Part shown: piece after piece, positions 21,475 through 32,352 of the stretch
How positions within the stretch are numbered: the stretch's first letter is position 1
Layout: each line of letters opens with the position of its first letter
Source of the DNA: Rhodocollybia butyracea
Lineage: Eukaryota > Basidiomycota > Agaricomycetes > Agaricales > Omphalotaceae
NCBI GenBank assembly: GCA_015501585.1
Contig: JADNRY010000072.1
Location: 1-64,000, forward strand
Length of the DNA: 64,000 nucleotides
Direction: 5' to 3'
Notes under the pieces: model-generated
Told to the model about the DNA's origin: nothing
The model's database searches: none
The model's input: the letters and a program-made list of their open reading frames with translations, nothing else
Position numbers and translations under genes: made by a program

Positions 21475-22572
21475 TCAAGCATGAAAATCAATATACTCCT
21501 CCTCTTCAAAGGGTGGACAAGTAGGATGAGCAGAAAAACCATAAGTATCAATAGGAGCAATGAAATGTGAAGAGATGTTATTGGGAGGATTGTGAGTGAT
21601 GTGCGCAGTGTCATATGTGCGGTTAAGACACCAGTGCTTGACTTCCTCTGGCATGTCCTTGACACAGTTAGAAGCCTTGTGCGACATACCTCCACAACGG
21701 TGACAGCCATCCATAGACATATCGCACCAGCGATTTCCGCGACTGTCTATAAATCCTTGTCCATCTTCATGGCCGCTTCCATTGGAAGCTCCCCCTCTTC
21801 CTCCCCCTCTACCACTAAAACTTTCCCTAGTACCAGATCCATTCCGACTTCCTCCTTTACTTCCCTTTCGGAAAGCTGTAGCATAAGCATGAGCAGCCTC
21901 TACACGGGAGGATGGTTCAGACGGGTTATTAATCCCATCTAAAATTTCATCGGCTCTCTTCTCAGGGTCAAATGAAACCATAGCACTCTCAAGAACAGTG
22001 CGGCAGGTTTTAAGATTGGGCTCGCCAGTAGGTTGGGCGAGAAGAGATGTTTTCCAGGCCTCGAATGATGAATGAAGGTTCTGGAGCATGATATCCTTGT
22101 GATAACTATCAGAGATTGTTTCACCGGAAGGGAGTAGTGCCTGAAGACGAGCACGCATATCATCCAAAGCATCAAGATAGACTTTGGTTGGTTTAAGCGG
22201 ATCATGCGTAATGCGGTGATAGGCAGCACGTGTAGCTGAACGTGAGGAAAATGATGATTTTTCAAAATAGGAGACAAGTGCACTCCAGATTTCGGAAGCA
22301 TTTGTCTTATCCTTGTAGATGTTTCGGCAGTCTCGATTAGTGAGGGATTTAATGATGGACGCAGCCTGTGAGTTGAGTCGATCCCATTCCTTGGCATCAG
22401 CAGCCTCTGATGGACGTGAAGTCAACCCTGTGGCAATCTTGGCGCTCTGACCATCTGCACTAAGCACCATTTGCAGAACATCCTCTTTCCAGTTGCTCCA
22501 GTCATCAGCATTTGTAGTGGAAAGTAGGGGAATGTTCCTTCCAAGATTAAGAAGAGCTGAAAGTGTGGCCAT
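21475..22572 (-). CDS. Copia-type Gag protein with CCHC zinc knuckle
   Basis: 365 aa, one uninterrupted frame. It starts MATLSALLNLG, has the helical N-terminal region typical of copia gag (DDWSNWKEDVL, then WSALVSYFEKSS), a Gly/Arg/Ser-rich linker near residues 235-270, and a zinc knuckle CHRCGGMSHKASNC that fits CX2CX4HX4C for nucleic-acid binding. The tail is acidic (FEEEEYIDF). The frame is fully open, so the product may still package its own RNA with enzymes supplied in trans. Confidence 0.88.
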   Translation of the reverse strand: MATLSALLNLGRNIPLLSTTNADDWSNWKEDVLQMVLSADGQSAKIATGLTSRPSEAADAKEWDRLNSQAASIIKSLTNRDCRNIYKDKTNASEIWSALVSYFEKSSFSSRSATRAAYHRITHDPLKPTKVYLDALDDMRARLQALLPSGETISDSYHKDIMLQNLHSSFEAWKTSLLAQPTGEPNLKTCRTVLESAMVSFDPEKRADEILDGINNPSEPSSRVEAAHAYATAFRKGSKGGSRNGSGTRESFSGRGGGRGGASNGSGHEDGQGFIDSRGNRWCDMSMDGCHRCGGMSHKASNCVKDMPEEVKHWCLNRTYDTAHITHNPPNNISSHFIAPIDTYGFSAHPTCPPFEEEEYIDFHA

Positions 22573-22679
22573 AGTGAATGAATATGAGTCGTTGAAAAGG
22601 GATTGGGGATGGGATGATGAAATGAGTGAGATTGAGTGATTGGGTGAAAAGTAAAGCTCCTAGATGTATAGTGTGGACA

Positions 22680-22693
22680 CGGGGCCCATAACC
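22680..22693 (-). other. Primer-binding site, initiator-Met half-tRNA type
   Basis: Immediately inside the 5' LTR the minus strand reads GGTTATGGGCCCCG. This resembles the PBS of Drosophila copia, which pairs with an internal part of the initiator Met tRNA. It independently supports a copia-lineage origin. Confidence 0.7.
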
Positions 22694-22859
22694 TGTTGGT
22701 TAATAAAGACTCCTAGACTCTTAGATGGCTCTGAGATGGCTCTGAGATGGCGGTTCAAGACTACTATTAGATTGTTATCAAGGGTTGTAGTTACACATCA
22801 TTTGTATATATGTGTTTGTCCACAGCCTCGATTGAGCAGCCCAGGATAAATATCCAACA
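22694..22859 (-). repeat. LTR of the copia-type element (5' LTR)
   Basis: 166 bp, same sequence as 21261-21426, followed by the TSD CGACA. Confidence 0.95.
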
Positions 22860-24955
22860 CGACATGCCTTATGGACATAGCGAGAGCTTGATTAGCGATA
22901 CATTGATCTTTGAGTCTCCCTGCATCTTCCGCATTCGTTTCGACATAGGCAAACATGACTGGTAAACATATTCGACGGAATTGACGACTAACCAGAGACA
23001 AGGGAATAAGTTGGGCGGCTGGATAATTCCATCGAAGCTGAGGAAATTGTCGCTCAAAAAACCGGACGTCATACACAAGATATTCTACTACTGCTTGCCA
23101 GAGTTCTTCAGGAAAGATCATTGTAGTCACTTTAGCAGTGGCACCATCATTCCCACATGACATTGTCTCCCGTCAACCTCGGCAAGCGAGCTTAATTTAG
23201 AGGTCGCACAAACTACAGCTGATTTGTAATGAACGTTTTTCGAAAACTATGCTACAAATTCCTAATCAGCTGTAATATTTCTTTGCCTTAGGTCAAGGAT
23301 TGCATCCACTTGTTCCACATATGACCCGACGGGAATCGGCGAGCCGAAAGTTGAAGAATCGCAATTTCGCGGGTATGAAGGTGACCCGAAAGAGCCGGAT
23401 TTAATTTGTCCTGCATGCAGGACCCGCCGGTGAAAGTATAGTGGCCCCTGGTTGATTGTATGCACTTGGAATTTACAATTGCAAGTATTGCAAGTACGCC
23501 GTCTAGTCTTTCGTCTACAATCATTTGAGAAACTTGTACATTGGGCCCAAAATCCATGACGCCCACTCAGAATTCGACTTTTGAGTTCTGTGCATATTGA
23601 AAAGGTTGCAGTATGAATCTAGAGTACCGCACAGAACTCTTCAGCAAATTTACTTTTCTATTTGATCAGGAGATAAATCAGGAGATAACTATGTAACGAA
23701 GACTTGTGTGTCCGTTAAACTTGACTGTTTAGTTGCTGAGAGGAGGTTCGGAGTCAGATTAGAGTGAGGCTTGAGTATCTGTAAAGTCTTCAATATTGAA
23801 AACAGGTTAGCATGTACAGTGAGCTTTGAGATATCCTATATCCTATCCTATACTCTAAATAAAGGCTGTTTAGACGCTCAAAATAATTTACATCAGCAAT
23901 TCCCGCGCAGCGGCTGTTCCGGCAAGTGCACAAGCGCGGAGCGCTCGGCAACTTTCAAAATACTGATCAAAGTGCTGGCTTCCTTCCATCCTGGAGTCAT
24001 CGTTGTACTTTAAATCATTAAGTGCTCAAAATTACTTATGTATTTTTACCCAAGCAACCGCAGTGTAGCGGCAGAGTCACTGGCCCACAGTGGCACTTTT
24101 GTTGCACCTTCTAAGTTCTTCATTGGTTCTTCATGCAGCGCGCCTCTCTCAACAAATATTTTTCCCTAAAAGTTGCTGGGGTAAGTATGCCCAATGATGA
24201 CTGTTATCTATGGCCACTGAATGTGCCATGCATTAATTGAGTCTGGGATCTACTACTGCATACCTTTATGCTTGAGTCCAAATTGAGTCAGTGGTCCATT
24301 AGCTAAGCCCAAAAATCTCATGCTGAAGTCCTGGAGCAAGTTGTTGATGACAAGCCAATGTTAGAGTAAGTATAGTCAACTCAGCAGCAGAGGGTCTGGG
24401 AAGAGCCAAAATGAAAGGGAAGCGGAACATGCTCATAATTCACACCGTCAATCCTTAGCAAACTTTATCTTGCGCCTTTATGCAATCTACTCAAACAGTA
24501 ACACCAAAGTAAGATGGCTGTGTTCAGAAGGGGGGGGGTGAAATATCCTTATTAATTCAGTACCTATTGATTTCTATACCAAAATTGTCTGTTACAACAA
24601 GCGGTGGAGCCACCGAGGAAAAACAACAACAATGTATGAAAACAAGCAACTGAATTGGGTAATCTAATGTATGTACTACTACATATAGTTGAAACGACTG
24701 AACACCTACATACGGAGTATGTCCTAACAACTTACACAGTAGTACCAAAGGCAATACGGGTGGTAGAAGAAGTGGATAAAATGAGATTAACCTTGAAATT
24801 GTTCAAACTTTGTATCTCTAAATGGTAGATCAAATACTACACGTACTAGGGATACCTCCGTGACGTAGGCGCGGGTCTCTTCAAGCTTGTATCCTATACT
24901 TTAAATTCGGTCGGGGCGCTTAAATTTGATTGGTAATAGTGACTAAGCAGCTCTG

Positions 24956-25009
24956 GCCGCGCAGCGGCTGCCGGTAGAACCGGGTCCGTGTAAATCGCCG
25001 CGCAGCGGC
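24956..25009. repeat. GCCGCGCAGCGGC palindromes, possible Helitron-like end
   Basis: The 13-mer GCCGCGCAGCGGC (5-bp stem, 3-nt loop) occurs at 24956-24968 and 24997-25009, and nearly at 23903-23914. Both clusters lie downstream of a TATCCTATACTYTAAAT motif (about 23842 and 24887). A TC-start followed by GC hairpins is reminiscent of Helitron termini, but no helicase gene is present and the assignment is speculative. Confidence 0.35.
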
Positions 25010-25083
25010 TCTGTAACGGCGACCTCAGTTTTCAGGAATCAGAATCAATATTCAGGAATGCTGAAACGTTAATAAGCAAACCA

Positions 25084-25356
25084 TGTCATAAACTTTCGTG
25101 TGAATAACTTGCCGCGCCATCCGAGCCTATCTGCTCCCGCCCTCTCTTTTCATTATTGCTTGCATTCCACGCGTTCTTACGCGTTTTCAATGAGAAAAAA
25201 GAAGTATTCTGCCTGTAAAGTACCTTAATATTGATTAATCCCTTTATCTTTGTCGAAAACACATAAAAACGCGTGGAATGCAAGCAAGAACGGCACTGAG
25301 AGCGGATCTGCTTGCTCAGATGCGCGGCAAGTTCTTTCGGACGAAAACTTATCACA
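25084..25356. repeat. Imperfect inverted repeat, foldback or MITE-like element
   Basis: The arms are roughly 105 bp each around a centre near 25220. Matching pieces are AACTTGCCGCGC (left) against GCGCGGCAAGTT (right), and GCTTGCATTCCACGCGTT (left) against AACGCGTGGAATGCAAGC (right). There is no coding capacity. Target duplication is unclear. Confidence 0.7.
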
Positions 25357-25801
25357 TCAAACTTACTGCAAATAGTACCATATAAACCTGTATGTTCAGA
25401 TATTACTGTAGATGTTTGTAGATCTTAATACTCTGAGCAAGGTAAATAAATGATGCTGAATTTGATTTGTACAACTTAAGGGTTTTCTGGATAACAACGA
25501 TAAGTCATCCAGCAACATCACGAAATGAAAGGAGGCGGGAAACATACTTTCCGGAATCCACTTCCTAACAATCTATTTTGTGGATTTCCTGCAGGTGTAG
25601 ATGTCGCAGATCCATACAGTCCGGGCTGGAGGATAGAAGTCCTGCCCCCATGTTCGACCTCAGGATAAGTATTCGGGTAATACTACATCCTTTCGTTTAC
25701 TTTATTCCTCGATCATTCTTTATTTTTGATCCATTATTTTCATGTTCTAACTCTATTCCGAGCTACTGTATTTAACTTAGAATAGTTATGATGTTGCACC
25801 C

Positions 25802-25980
25802 CAGTTGTTTCACTCGATGTGTACCTGGGGTGTGTAGTATTCTTCTAACTTTACTCCTTACCTTACTAACTACTTATCCATTAGATATTGCTAAGTAGTT
25901 TTACAGGTATGACTTAATTATCAATAACGAGTTGTTTCACTCGACGTGTACCTGGGATATCGCTAAGTAGTTTTACCGCT
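25802..25980. repeat. Diverged direct repeat, two units
   Basis: GTTGTTTCACTCGATGTGTA near 25803 recurs as GTTGTTTCACTCGACGTGTA near 25931, and ATATTGCTAAGTAGTTTTAC near 25885 recurs as ATATCGCTAAGTAGTTTTAC near 25957. Two interleaved units about 72-130 bp apart suggest an old tandem duplication inside a transposon remnant. Confidence 0.6.
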
Positions 25981-26918
25981 GCCCGGATCCTAACCAGATC
26001 CCCAAAAGGTCTCTCTCCCTGATCATCAACAAAAGCCAGACTCTTCAAGTTGTTTTTGGTCTCCTTGACTTTTTCAGCAACTCATAAGTAGTAGATTGAA
26101 TTGCTTCAAAAATTCAACCCTTGAAACTTGAAAGCCTGCTTTTGAAACTCCCCTGTAGTAGCTATCACCAAAACAGTTGAATTTTTGTGGGTCTCTGCAA
26201 GGTTGATACAAGGTTTGATAGGTTGATAATCTTCAATTGCGGTACCATTTGGCTGTCATCACCCAGTCATCGGTGTCCCATACAACAAGTCTGATAGTCC
26301 CAGTAGCACTAATCCTGTGGGATTTCTGTTAGGGAATCCGATGAGTGTCTAATCAGGCGGTCAGTCCTGGGATCCAACACAAGTAGTTAGTGCAGTTGAA
26401 CAAGGTATTAGATACCTCGCAAACGCATGAGTACTACGGTACTACATGCAAGCTTATATACTGTACATACTGTATAGTATTGCTAATACGATGAGTAAGT
26501 ACATGGACATATGAACATACCGATCCAGCTAACTAATCTCCGGAGTTGCCACATTGGCAATATACAACAAATCCTCTGCATGCATTTGAGCAGGATTTTA
26601 TCTTTTCACTCCAGAATCAAGCGTGGATAGGGTGAGTATGCCATATGACCACCAATTTGTACTCTTCTGGATTGGTAAAGCCAAGTTACTTATGTATGCC
26701 AGATGTAAGTCTGCTCATCTACTTATTTCCAAAAAATTTCCCTGCCACAGCAGACTCCAGAGTGGGCTGGGTGCATTTATGGCACACAGGTGCAGTGCAA
26801 TGTGTTGCGTGTACATCCGACCGAACCCAGGTGTTCCAGGTTCAATGGTACCACCACCTCCTTCCTCTCCGTGACGTAGTCACGGGTCATAAGCTTGTTA
26901 AGAATAAGTTACCGGGAA

Positions 26919-28435
26919 TTACATATAGTATGTAGCGCAACTGGATCGTCCACCATGCACCTCTGGTACTCTGTAAAATTCACTCTTAGCACCATTATGG
27001 CGCAGTTCATCGCCACTGCTCCATCCCTTGATATACCAGACGGACGTGTTGAGCCTACTAGAAGATTCATCGTCCTTTTCACTGATGAAAAAAGTCTCTA
27101 TAGAGGGTATTTCACACGCAAGGCGAGATGCATACTGCATTATAACAGGTCTAACTTGGAAGGAGATAAAATCCCCAGGCTGCTGTACGAGTTTTGCTCC
27201 AAAGTCCAGGTAACCAAACATTTGAATCAAGCTAATGACCTGAAGACAAGGGAGAGACGATAGGGAAGTGATAAAGTCCTTCTAGAACAATATGACAAAA
27301 GAGTAACAGGAGTAAAAATGGTAAGGACTCACGAACGGCAAAGCATGGTACCCACGACTGGGTTGACCGTGGTGGATGGTCAATGTTGAGATATGGGGTA
27401 GCTCTGACCGCACAAGCTGCAGAACCGGAGCCGAAGACATATCATGTACATACAGAGATAGCCCCGTGACCACCCACATAGCGGAAGGTGCTGCAGATGT
27501 CACCGAATTATTGGCTCGAGTCAAAGCAAAACTCGGAACAGCCGTCATTTTCCGAACAGCAGATGAGCGCATTCTCTCGCAAAAGGAGTGGAGGTAGGGA
27601 ATACTGGTTTCGTGACGGAAAAGATAGCGACCAACACCTGAAAGAGTGAAAGTAACTTTCTGTAGTAGGGGATGGGAGCGAGCAAGATTGACAAGCCACG
27701 CCACAGTGACAGCCTGCCTGTGCAACACTAACCCAAACTCAGTGAGGTTGGTGAATTTCGGGAGCGCATATGCCAAAATTCGGTCACTCTGCACAGTTAA
27801 TTTCGTCACCTGCAGGCCACGGGATAAGTATCGTTCGAGGCGTTCAAAGAGGCGTTCATAGTTTGTTGAAACGTCTTCAACTTCAAGGCTGATTTTTGAC
27901 AGATTGAAAGATCCTTGTGCAGGTCCAAACCATGCGAGATCAACCACTATGGTCGGAAGCGTGTGATTATTTATCGCCGCGAGCAACAATTTACCAACAA
28001 AGATGTTTTTCAGGTTGAGCTGTAACAGGTTGTTCAAGCGAGGTAGAAGGTCGATCAGAGCAAATTTCTTCTCTTCATGAGGCCAATCTAGGAAATTTAA
28101 TTGTCGGTATTCTTGGATACTGAGTACCCTACGCAACTTTGTGAGTGGCCAACATATTGATAAGCCAGGAGCGCAACATGCCTTATGGACATGGCGAGAG
28201 CTTGATTAGCGATACAGTGATCTTTGAGTCTCCCTGTATCTTTCGTGTTCGTTTCGACATAGGCAAACATAACTGGTAAACATATTCGGCGCAATTGACG
28301 ACTGACCAGAGACAAGGGAATAAGTTGGGCGACTGGATAATTCCACCGAAGCTGAGGAAATTGTTGTTCAAAAAACCGGATATCATACACAAGATGTTCC
28401 ACTATTGCTTGCCAAAGTTCTTCAGGAAAGATCAT
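26919..28435 (-). CDS. F-box-like/leucine-rich protein, copy 2 (intact)
   Basis: Three exons (28435-28182, 28128-27333, 27239-26919) join to 456 aa. Residues 1-45 look F-box-like: MIFPEELWQAIVEHL and LSLVSRQLRRICLP. The middle is leucine-rich with irregular repeats (LNNLLQLNLKNIF, TNLTEFGLVLHR, SELPHISTLTIHH), and exon 3 gives a family-specific C-terminus ending SSCATYYM. F-box proteins dock substrates on SCF ubiquitin ligases; the LRR part would be the substrate-binding face (inference). Intron 1 is GC-AG (AAG then GCATGT, acceptor GCGTAG); intron 2 is GTGAGT to TTCAG. The ATG is preceded by an in-frame stop, which fixes the start. It is the only undamaged member of the four-copy array. Confidence 0.8.
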
Positions 28436-29284
28436 GGTGGTTACTCAAGTAGTAGTGGCACCGCCATTCCCACAATTGTTATAAGCATAGGCAGAACTCG
28501 GCAAGCGAGCTTAATTTAGAAGTCGGGCAAAGTGAACAGGTCCCATACGGGAACTGCCATATATATAGCGCTGAGCGCTACCTCGGAAACGACATAGAGC
28601 GTATGTAACTCATCCGAAAAATGTGGCACAAAACGACGAAAATTCTGGAACGGAAGATAGCTAATGCGGGGTCTGAAATGAAGTTTATAGTGTCTCCTGC
28701 TTGATGGCATGCATTTACAGTTACATTGCATGTTCGGTACGCCGTCTAGTAAAACAGAAATAATTAATTCAGAATTTGGACCAAAATCCATGATAACCCC
28801 CTGGTACCTCCAGAATTCGACTCTGGTTTAGTCGTGCATATCGAAAAAGGTTCCAATGATCATTCTTGTGAACCCACTCAAAGGTCTGACCTTGATATAT
28901 TTCACATCTTTCGATAGCATTGCATTCTACAGATCACTGTTGAATATTGGCAACTTGGCAACGCGTCCGGTGGCATTTCTCTTGCCTCCCCGGCTGGCAG
29001 ACTATATAGCTTTGTTCACAGTAGGGTAGTGCAAACTTATGCTAGCTCTTATTCTCCATACGCCCGAAAGTTGGCCGTCAAATGCACGAACTTCTGAGTA
29101 ACCTCGACGGAGGGGAGAGTGACGCAGGATGCGAGATACCCTCTCTTTGAATCCTGAGAGTAAGTTCGGAGACTGATTAGAGTGGGGTTCGAGTACCTGT
29201 GATCTCTTGGATATTGAAACAGGTAAGGATGCAGTACCCAGTGAGCGTCCAGATATTAAGAATGATTTACCGGGAGGCACATTA
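28436..29284. other. Array spacer between copies 2 and 3
   Basis: No gene is seen. Its left part (28540-28870) carries the spacer sequence shared with 19262-19600 and 23290-23620; the right end carries the ATTACACGTAGTATGTAGCG 3' flank common to the array copies. It probably contains the promoter of copy 2, though no core motif is clear. Confidence 0.55.
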
Positions 29285-30798
29285 TTACACGTAGTATGTA
29301 GCGCAACTGGATGGTCCCCCATACGCCACTGGTACCCTGTGAAGTGTACTCTTGGCACCACTATGGCGTAGTTCATCTCCATCGATCCATCCCTGGATAC
29401 ACATGGTGGGATTTTTAAAGGCCGCTTCCTCATGGATGAACAAAGCCTTTATAGAGGGTATTGCACACGCAAGGCGAGATGCGTACTGCATTGTAGCAGC
29501 TCTAGTTTGAACGGGATCAGAATTCTGAGGCCGCTGTACGAGTTCTTCTCCAAAGTTCAGGTATCCCAATGTATTAATCAAGCCAATGACGCGAAGACAA
29601 GGAAACGATGAGAGGACGTCGATAAAATCCTTCTAGAACAAAACGAATAAGAAGTAACGGGAGTAAAACCAGTAACGACTTACGGCCGGGGCAGTCTGAA
29701 TAGCTCGTGTTCCGTGGCGGATGGTCAATGTTGAGATCTGGGGGAACTCTGACCTCACAAGCTGCAGAATCGGGGTCGAAGACATATCAACTACATACAG
29801 ATTTAGCCCTCCGACGACCCATAAATCAGCAGAAGATGCTGCCATCCCTCGTTTCGCTCGAGTCAAAGCAAAACCTAAGACTGTGGTCATTTTCCAAAAA
29901 TGGGAAAAGCGGACTTTTTCCCAAAAGAAATGGAAGTAAGGAGTACAGGGGTGAGAATTTCGAAAATTTCGAAAATCCTGTCCAGCACTTGGCAAAGTGA
30001 TGGTAATTTTCGCTAGTAGAGGATGTGAGGAAGCAAGATTATCGAGCCACGTCTGAGTGACAGTTTCCCTGTGCAACACCAATTCAAGTTCCGTGAGGCC
30101 AGTGAGTTTCGTCACTTTCGGGAGGGATATGTCAAAAATTGACGATCGTGTATCGATATTTGAGTCACCTGCATTCCGCGGGAGAGGTACGGTTCAAGGT
30201 GTCGGCAGTCTTCGACGCTCATTGCTGATGCACCTTCAACTTCAAGGCAAATTTTCGCCAAATTGCGAGGTCCTTGCGAAGGCGCAAACCATGCGAAATC
30301 AACCACAACGGTCGAAAGCGTGTGATTATTTATCGCCGCGAGCAACAATGTATCCACCAGAATGTTTTTCAGGTTGAGCTGTAACAGGTTGTTCAAGCGA
30401 GGTAAAAGATGGATCAGAGCGATTTTCTCCTCTTCATCAGGCCAATCTAGGATATTCCTTTCTCTGTATTCTCGGATACGGAGTACCCTACGCAATTTTG
30501 TTAACCAAAACTATTGATAAACCAGGAGCGCGACATGCCTTATGGACATAGCGAAATCTTGATTAGTGATACACTGATCTTTGAGTCTTCCTATTCCTTC
30601 CGTCTTCGTTTCGACATAGGCGAATATGTATGGTGAACATATTCGGCGCAATTGACGACTGACCAGAGACAGAGGAATAAGTTGGGTGGCTGGATAATGC
30701 CATCGAAGTTGAGGAAATTGTTGTTCGAAACACCGGATATCATACACAAGATATTCCACTACGGTTTGCAAAAGTTCTTTAGGTAGCTTGATGATCAT
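29285..30798 (-). pseudogene. F-box-like/LRR family, copy 3 (frameshift, lost acceptor)
   Basis: Exon 1 starts MIIKLPKELLQTVVEYL at 30798 and uses the same GC donor as copies 1 and 2. Exon 2 begins at 30487. Near 30115-30145, at the point equivalent to DRILAYALPKF in copy 2, indels move the frame, splitting the exon into two open parts. The acceptor of intron 2 reads CTTCGC instead of CTTCAG. Exon 3 (from about 29590) is open and ends SSCATYYV. Two independent defects mean it is no longer a functional gene in its original form. Confidence 0.8.
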
Positions 30799-30859
30799 CG
30801 TAGTTCAGTGTATAGCTCCTAAGCGCCAAAAACGGTTCGTAAATAAAGCATAACAATTG

Positions 30860-32352
30860 TCATTCGATATTATATGGCGCAAAACGACCTGAAACAGGAA
30901 ATAGCTGATGTATGAAGGGAAGCTTTTTGTCAGAAGTGTTAAAACTACGGAGATCACGACCACTGATCCACCCTTCGAACCCCCATCCCCCAGAACTCAT
31001 ACCATGCTCTTCGATGTAAACCGCCTCGATAGAAGGTATCTTACGGGCAAGGCGAGACGCATACTGAACCATAACGGTTTCAGTTACAGCCGGGCCAAAA
31101 TCCGGAGAGCCCTGTATATGTTCTGTGTGAATATACTCGCTCAAGTCAAGGTGGCTGAAGGTTTGTATCAAGCTGATGACTGTAAGAGATGCAAAAGGTG
31201 CAAGAGAAATGACAAAGTCACACTAGAGGGTCGTGAGTGCACGATAAGAGAAATAGAAATAGACCGACTCACGATAGGAGAAGAATAACCGTAATCAATC
31301 TGTGACCGCTCAATAGTCAATGTTGAGAGTTGAGGGAGCATGGTATGCGCAATCTGCAGAATTGGAGTCGAAGATATATTATACAGATACAGATGCAGCC
31401 CGGTGATAGGCCACGAGTTGACAGCAGTATCTGACACCTTCGGATGATTAGTCCGAGTTACAGAAAAGCCTAGAATATTAAACTCGATGAAATTAGTAGA
31501 CTCCTGGATATTCACAAGAAAAGACTCGAGAAAGGGAACGTTATTCTGAGCTCTGTAAAGGTCCCCGCTGAAGCTGATCTTCGTCAGGAGTGGATGCACG
31601 CGAGGGAACTGGGTAAGCCCTGTTTGAGTGATAGCCGGCGTGTCGCTTAACATCAACTGAAGTTCAGTAAGCCCATCGTATTTCTGGGATGCAATTGGCA
31701 TCAGGGTTAGAAGATCTTCGTACACAACTAGCTGCCTCACCCGCATACCTCTTCCGAGACATAGTCTAAGGTTATGATAATCGCTGTTGGACGTTGCCAG
31801 TGAGTTATCAAACCAAACTTTCGAGAGATCAGATGACTCTTCGGTTTCAAGCGGGAAAAACGGAAGGGCATCAACGAACACGGTCGTGAGGGGGTGATGA
31901 TTTAAAACGGTGAGGAATGGCGTAATGATAGCGATGAACTTCAGACTGATCTGCAAGAGGTTGCTCAAGTGGGGCAAAGTGTGTAGTAGAAGCGGTTGCT
32001 CTTCAGAAAAGAGATTCCTGTAATCGACAACTTTGAGTGCCGTACAAAAAGTCGTCAAATTACCTATGGATAACTAAAACACGCATACAGACCTGATAGA
32101 CATAGCAAATTTTTGATCCATTGTACACCGGTATTTGAGCCATTCTAGCTCTCCCGTGTGTATTTCGAAATAAGCGAAGATAAATGGGAAGCATATTCGG
32201 CGTAACTAGCGATTGGCCAAGGATAAGGGAATGAGTCTAGCGGTAGCATATTTCCAGCGAAGCTGAGGATATTGCTGCTCGATTATGATCCGGACATCGA
32301 ATGTCGCAAGGCTTTCTACGACGGTTTGCAAGAGTTCTTCTGGTAATATCAT
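30860..32352 (-). pseudogene. F-box-like/LRR family, copy 4 (nonsense, lost acceptor)
   Basis: The most diverged array member. Exon 1 starts MILPEELLQTVVESL at 32352 and stops at 32206-32208 with TAG where the other copies have CAG (SRQLRR). Intron 1 has a GT donor (CAG then GTCTGT), unlike the GC donor of copies 1-3, but its acceptor position reads GTACGG where the others read GTAGGG. Exon 2 (about 32040-31290) is open over a long stretch with leucine-rich text (LPHLSNLLQISLKF, HTMLPQLSTLTI). Exon 3 ends at 30860. It resembles the relic at 48655-49800 more than copies 1-3. Confidence 0.8.

Larger units (their letters stand above)
21261..22859 (-). mobile_element. Copia-type gag-only LTR element (1599 bp)
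   Basis: Two matching 166-bp LTRs, a 5-bp TSD (CGACA), a primer-binding site and a polypurine tract enclose a single gag gene. There is no room for protease, integrase or reverse transcriptase, so the element is a compact non-autonomous one that needs an autonomous copia relative. It sits in intron 1 of array copy 1, in the same transcriptional sense as the host gene, 8 nt after the intron start. The matching LTRs point to very recent insertion. Confidence 0.93.
20021..23118 (-). pseudogene. F-box-like/LRR family, copy 1, intron-1 insertion and lost acceptor
   Basis: Exon 1 (23118-22868) encodes an F-box-like start, MIFPEELWQAVVEYL and LSLVSRQFRRICLP. Exon 2 (21209-20426) encodes a leucine-rich region (TNLTELGLVL, SEFPQILTLTI), and exon 3 (about 20335-20021) the C-terminal part. 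Intron 1 begins with a GC donor (AAG then GCATGT) and has been enlarged by a copia-type element at 21261-22859. The acceptor of intron 2 has changed from CTTCAG in copy 2 to CTTCGG here, so normal splicing to exon 3 should fail; the next AG would shift the frame. Coding exons themselves are open. F-box proteins usually act as substrate adaptors of SCF ubiquitin ligases. Possibly a very recent pseudogene. Confidence 0.7.
23164..26918. other. Array spacer expanded by transposon debris
   Basis: 23290-23620 is the normal 5' spacer of the array. From about 23650 to 26900 there is no supported gene. It holds repeated GC-rich palindromes, a foldback element, short direct repeats, and two related segments, 24855-24890 and 26868-26900, both with CTCCGTGACGTAG. 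In the equivalent place between copies 2 and 3 the spacer is only about 0.85 kb, so nearly 3 kb was added here by insertions. Confidence 0.6.

Noticed and set aside
23650..26900. A full-length Helitron
   Set aside because: Palindromes and TC-like starts are suggestive, but no Rep/helicase sequence and no paired 5' and 3' termini with an A-T target could be shown.
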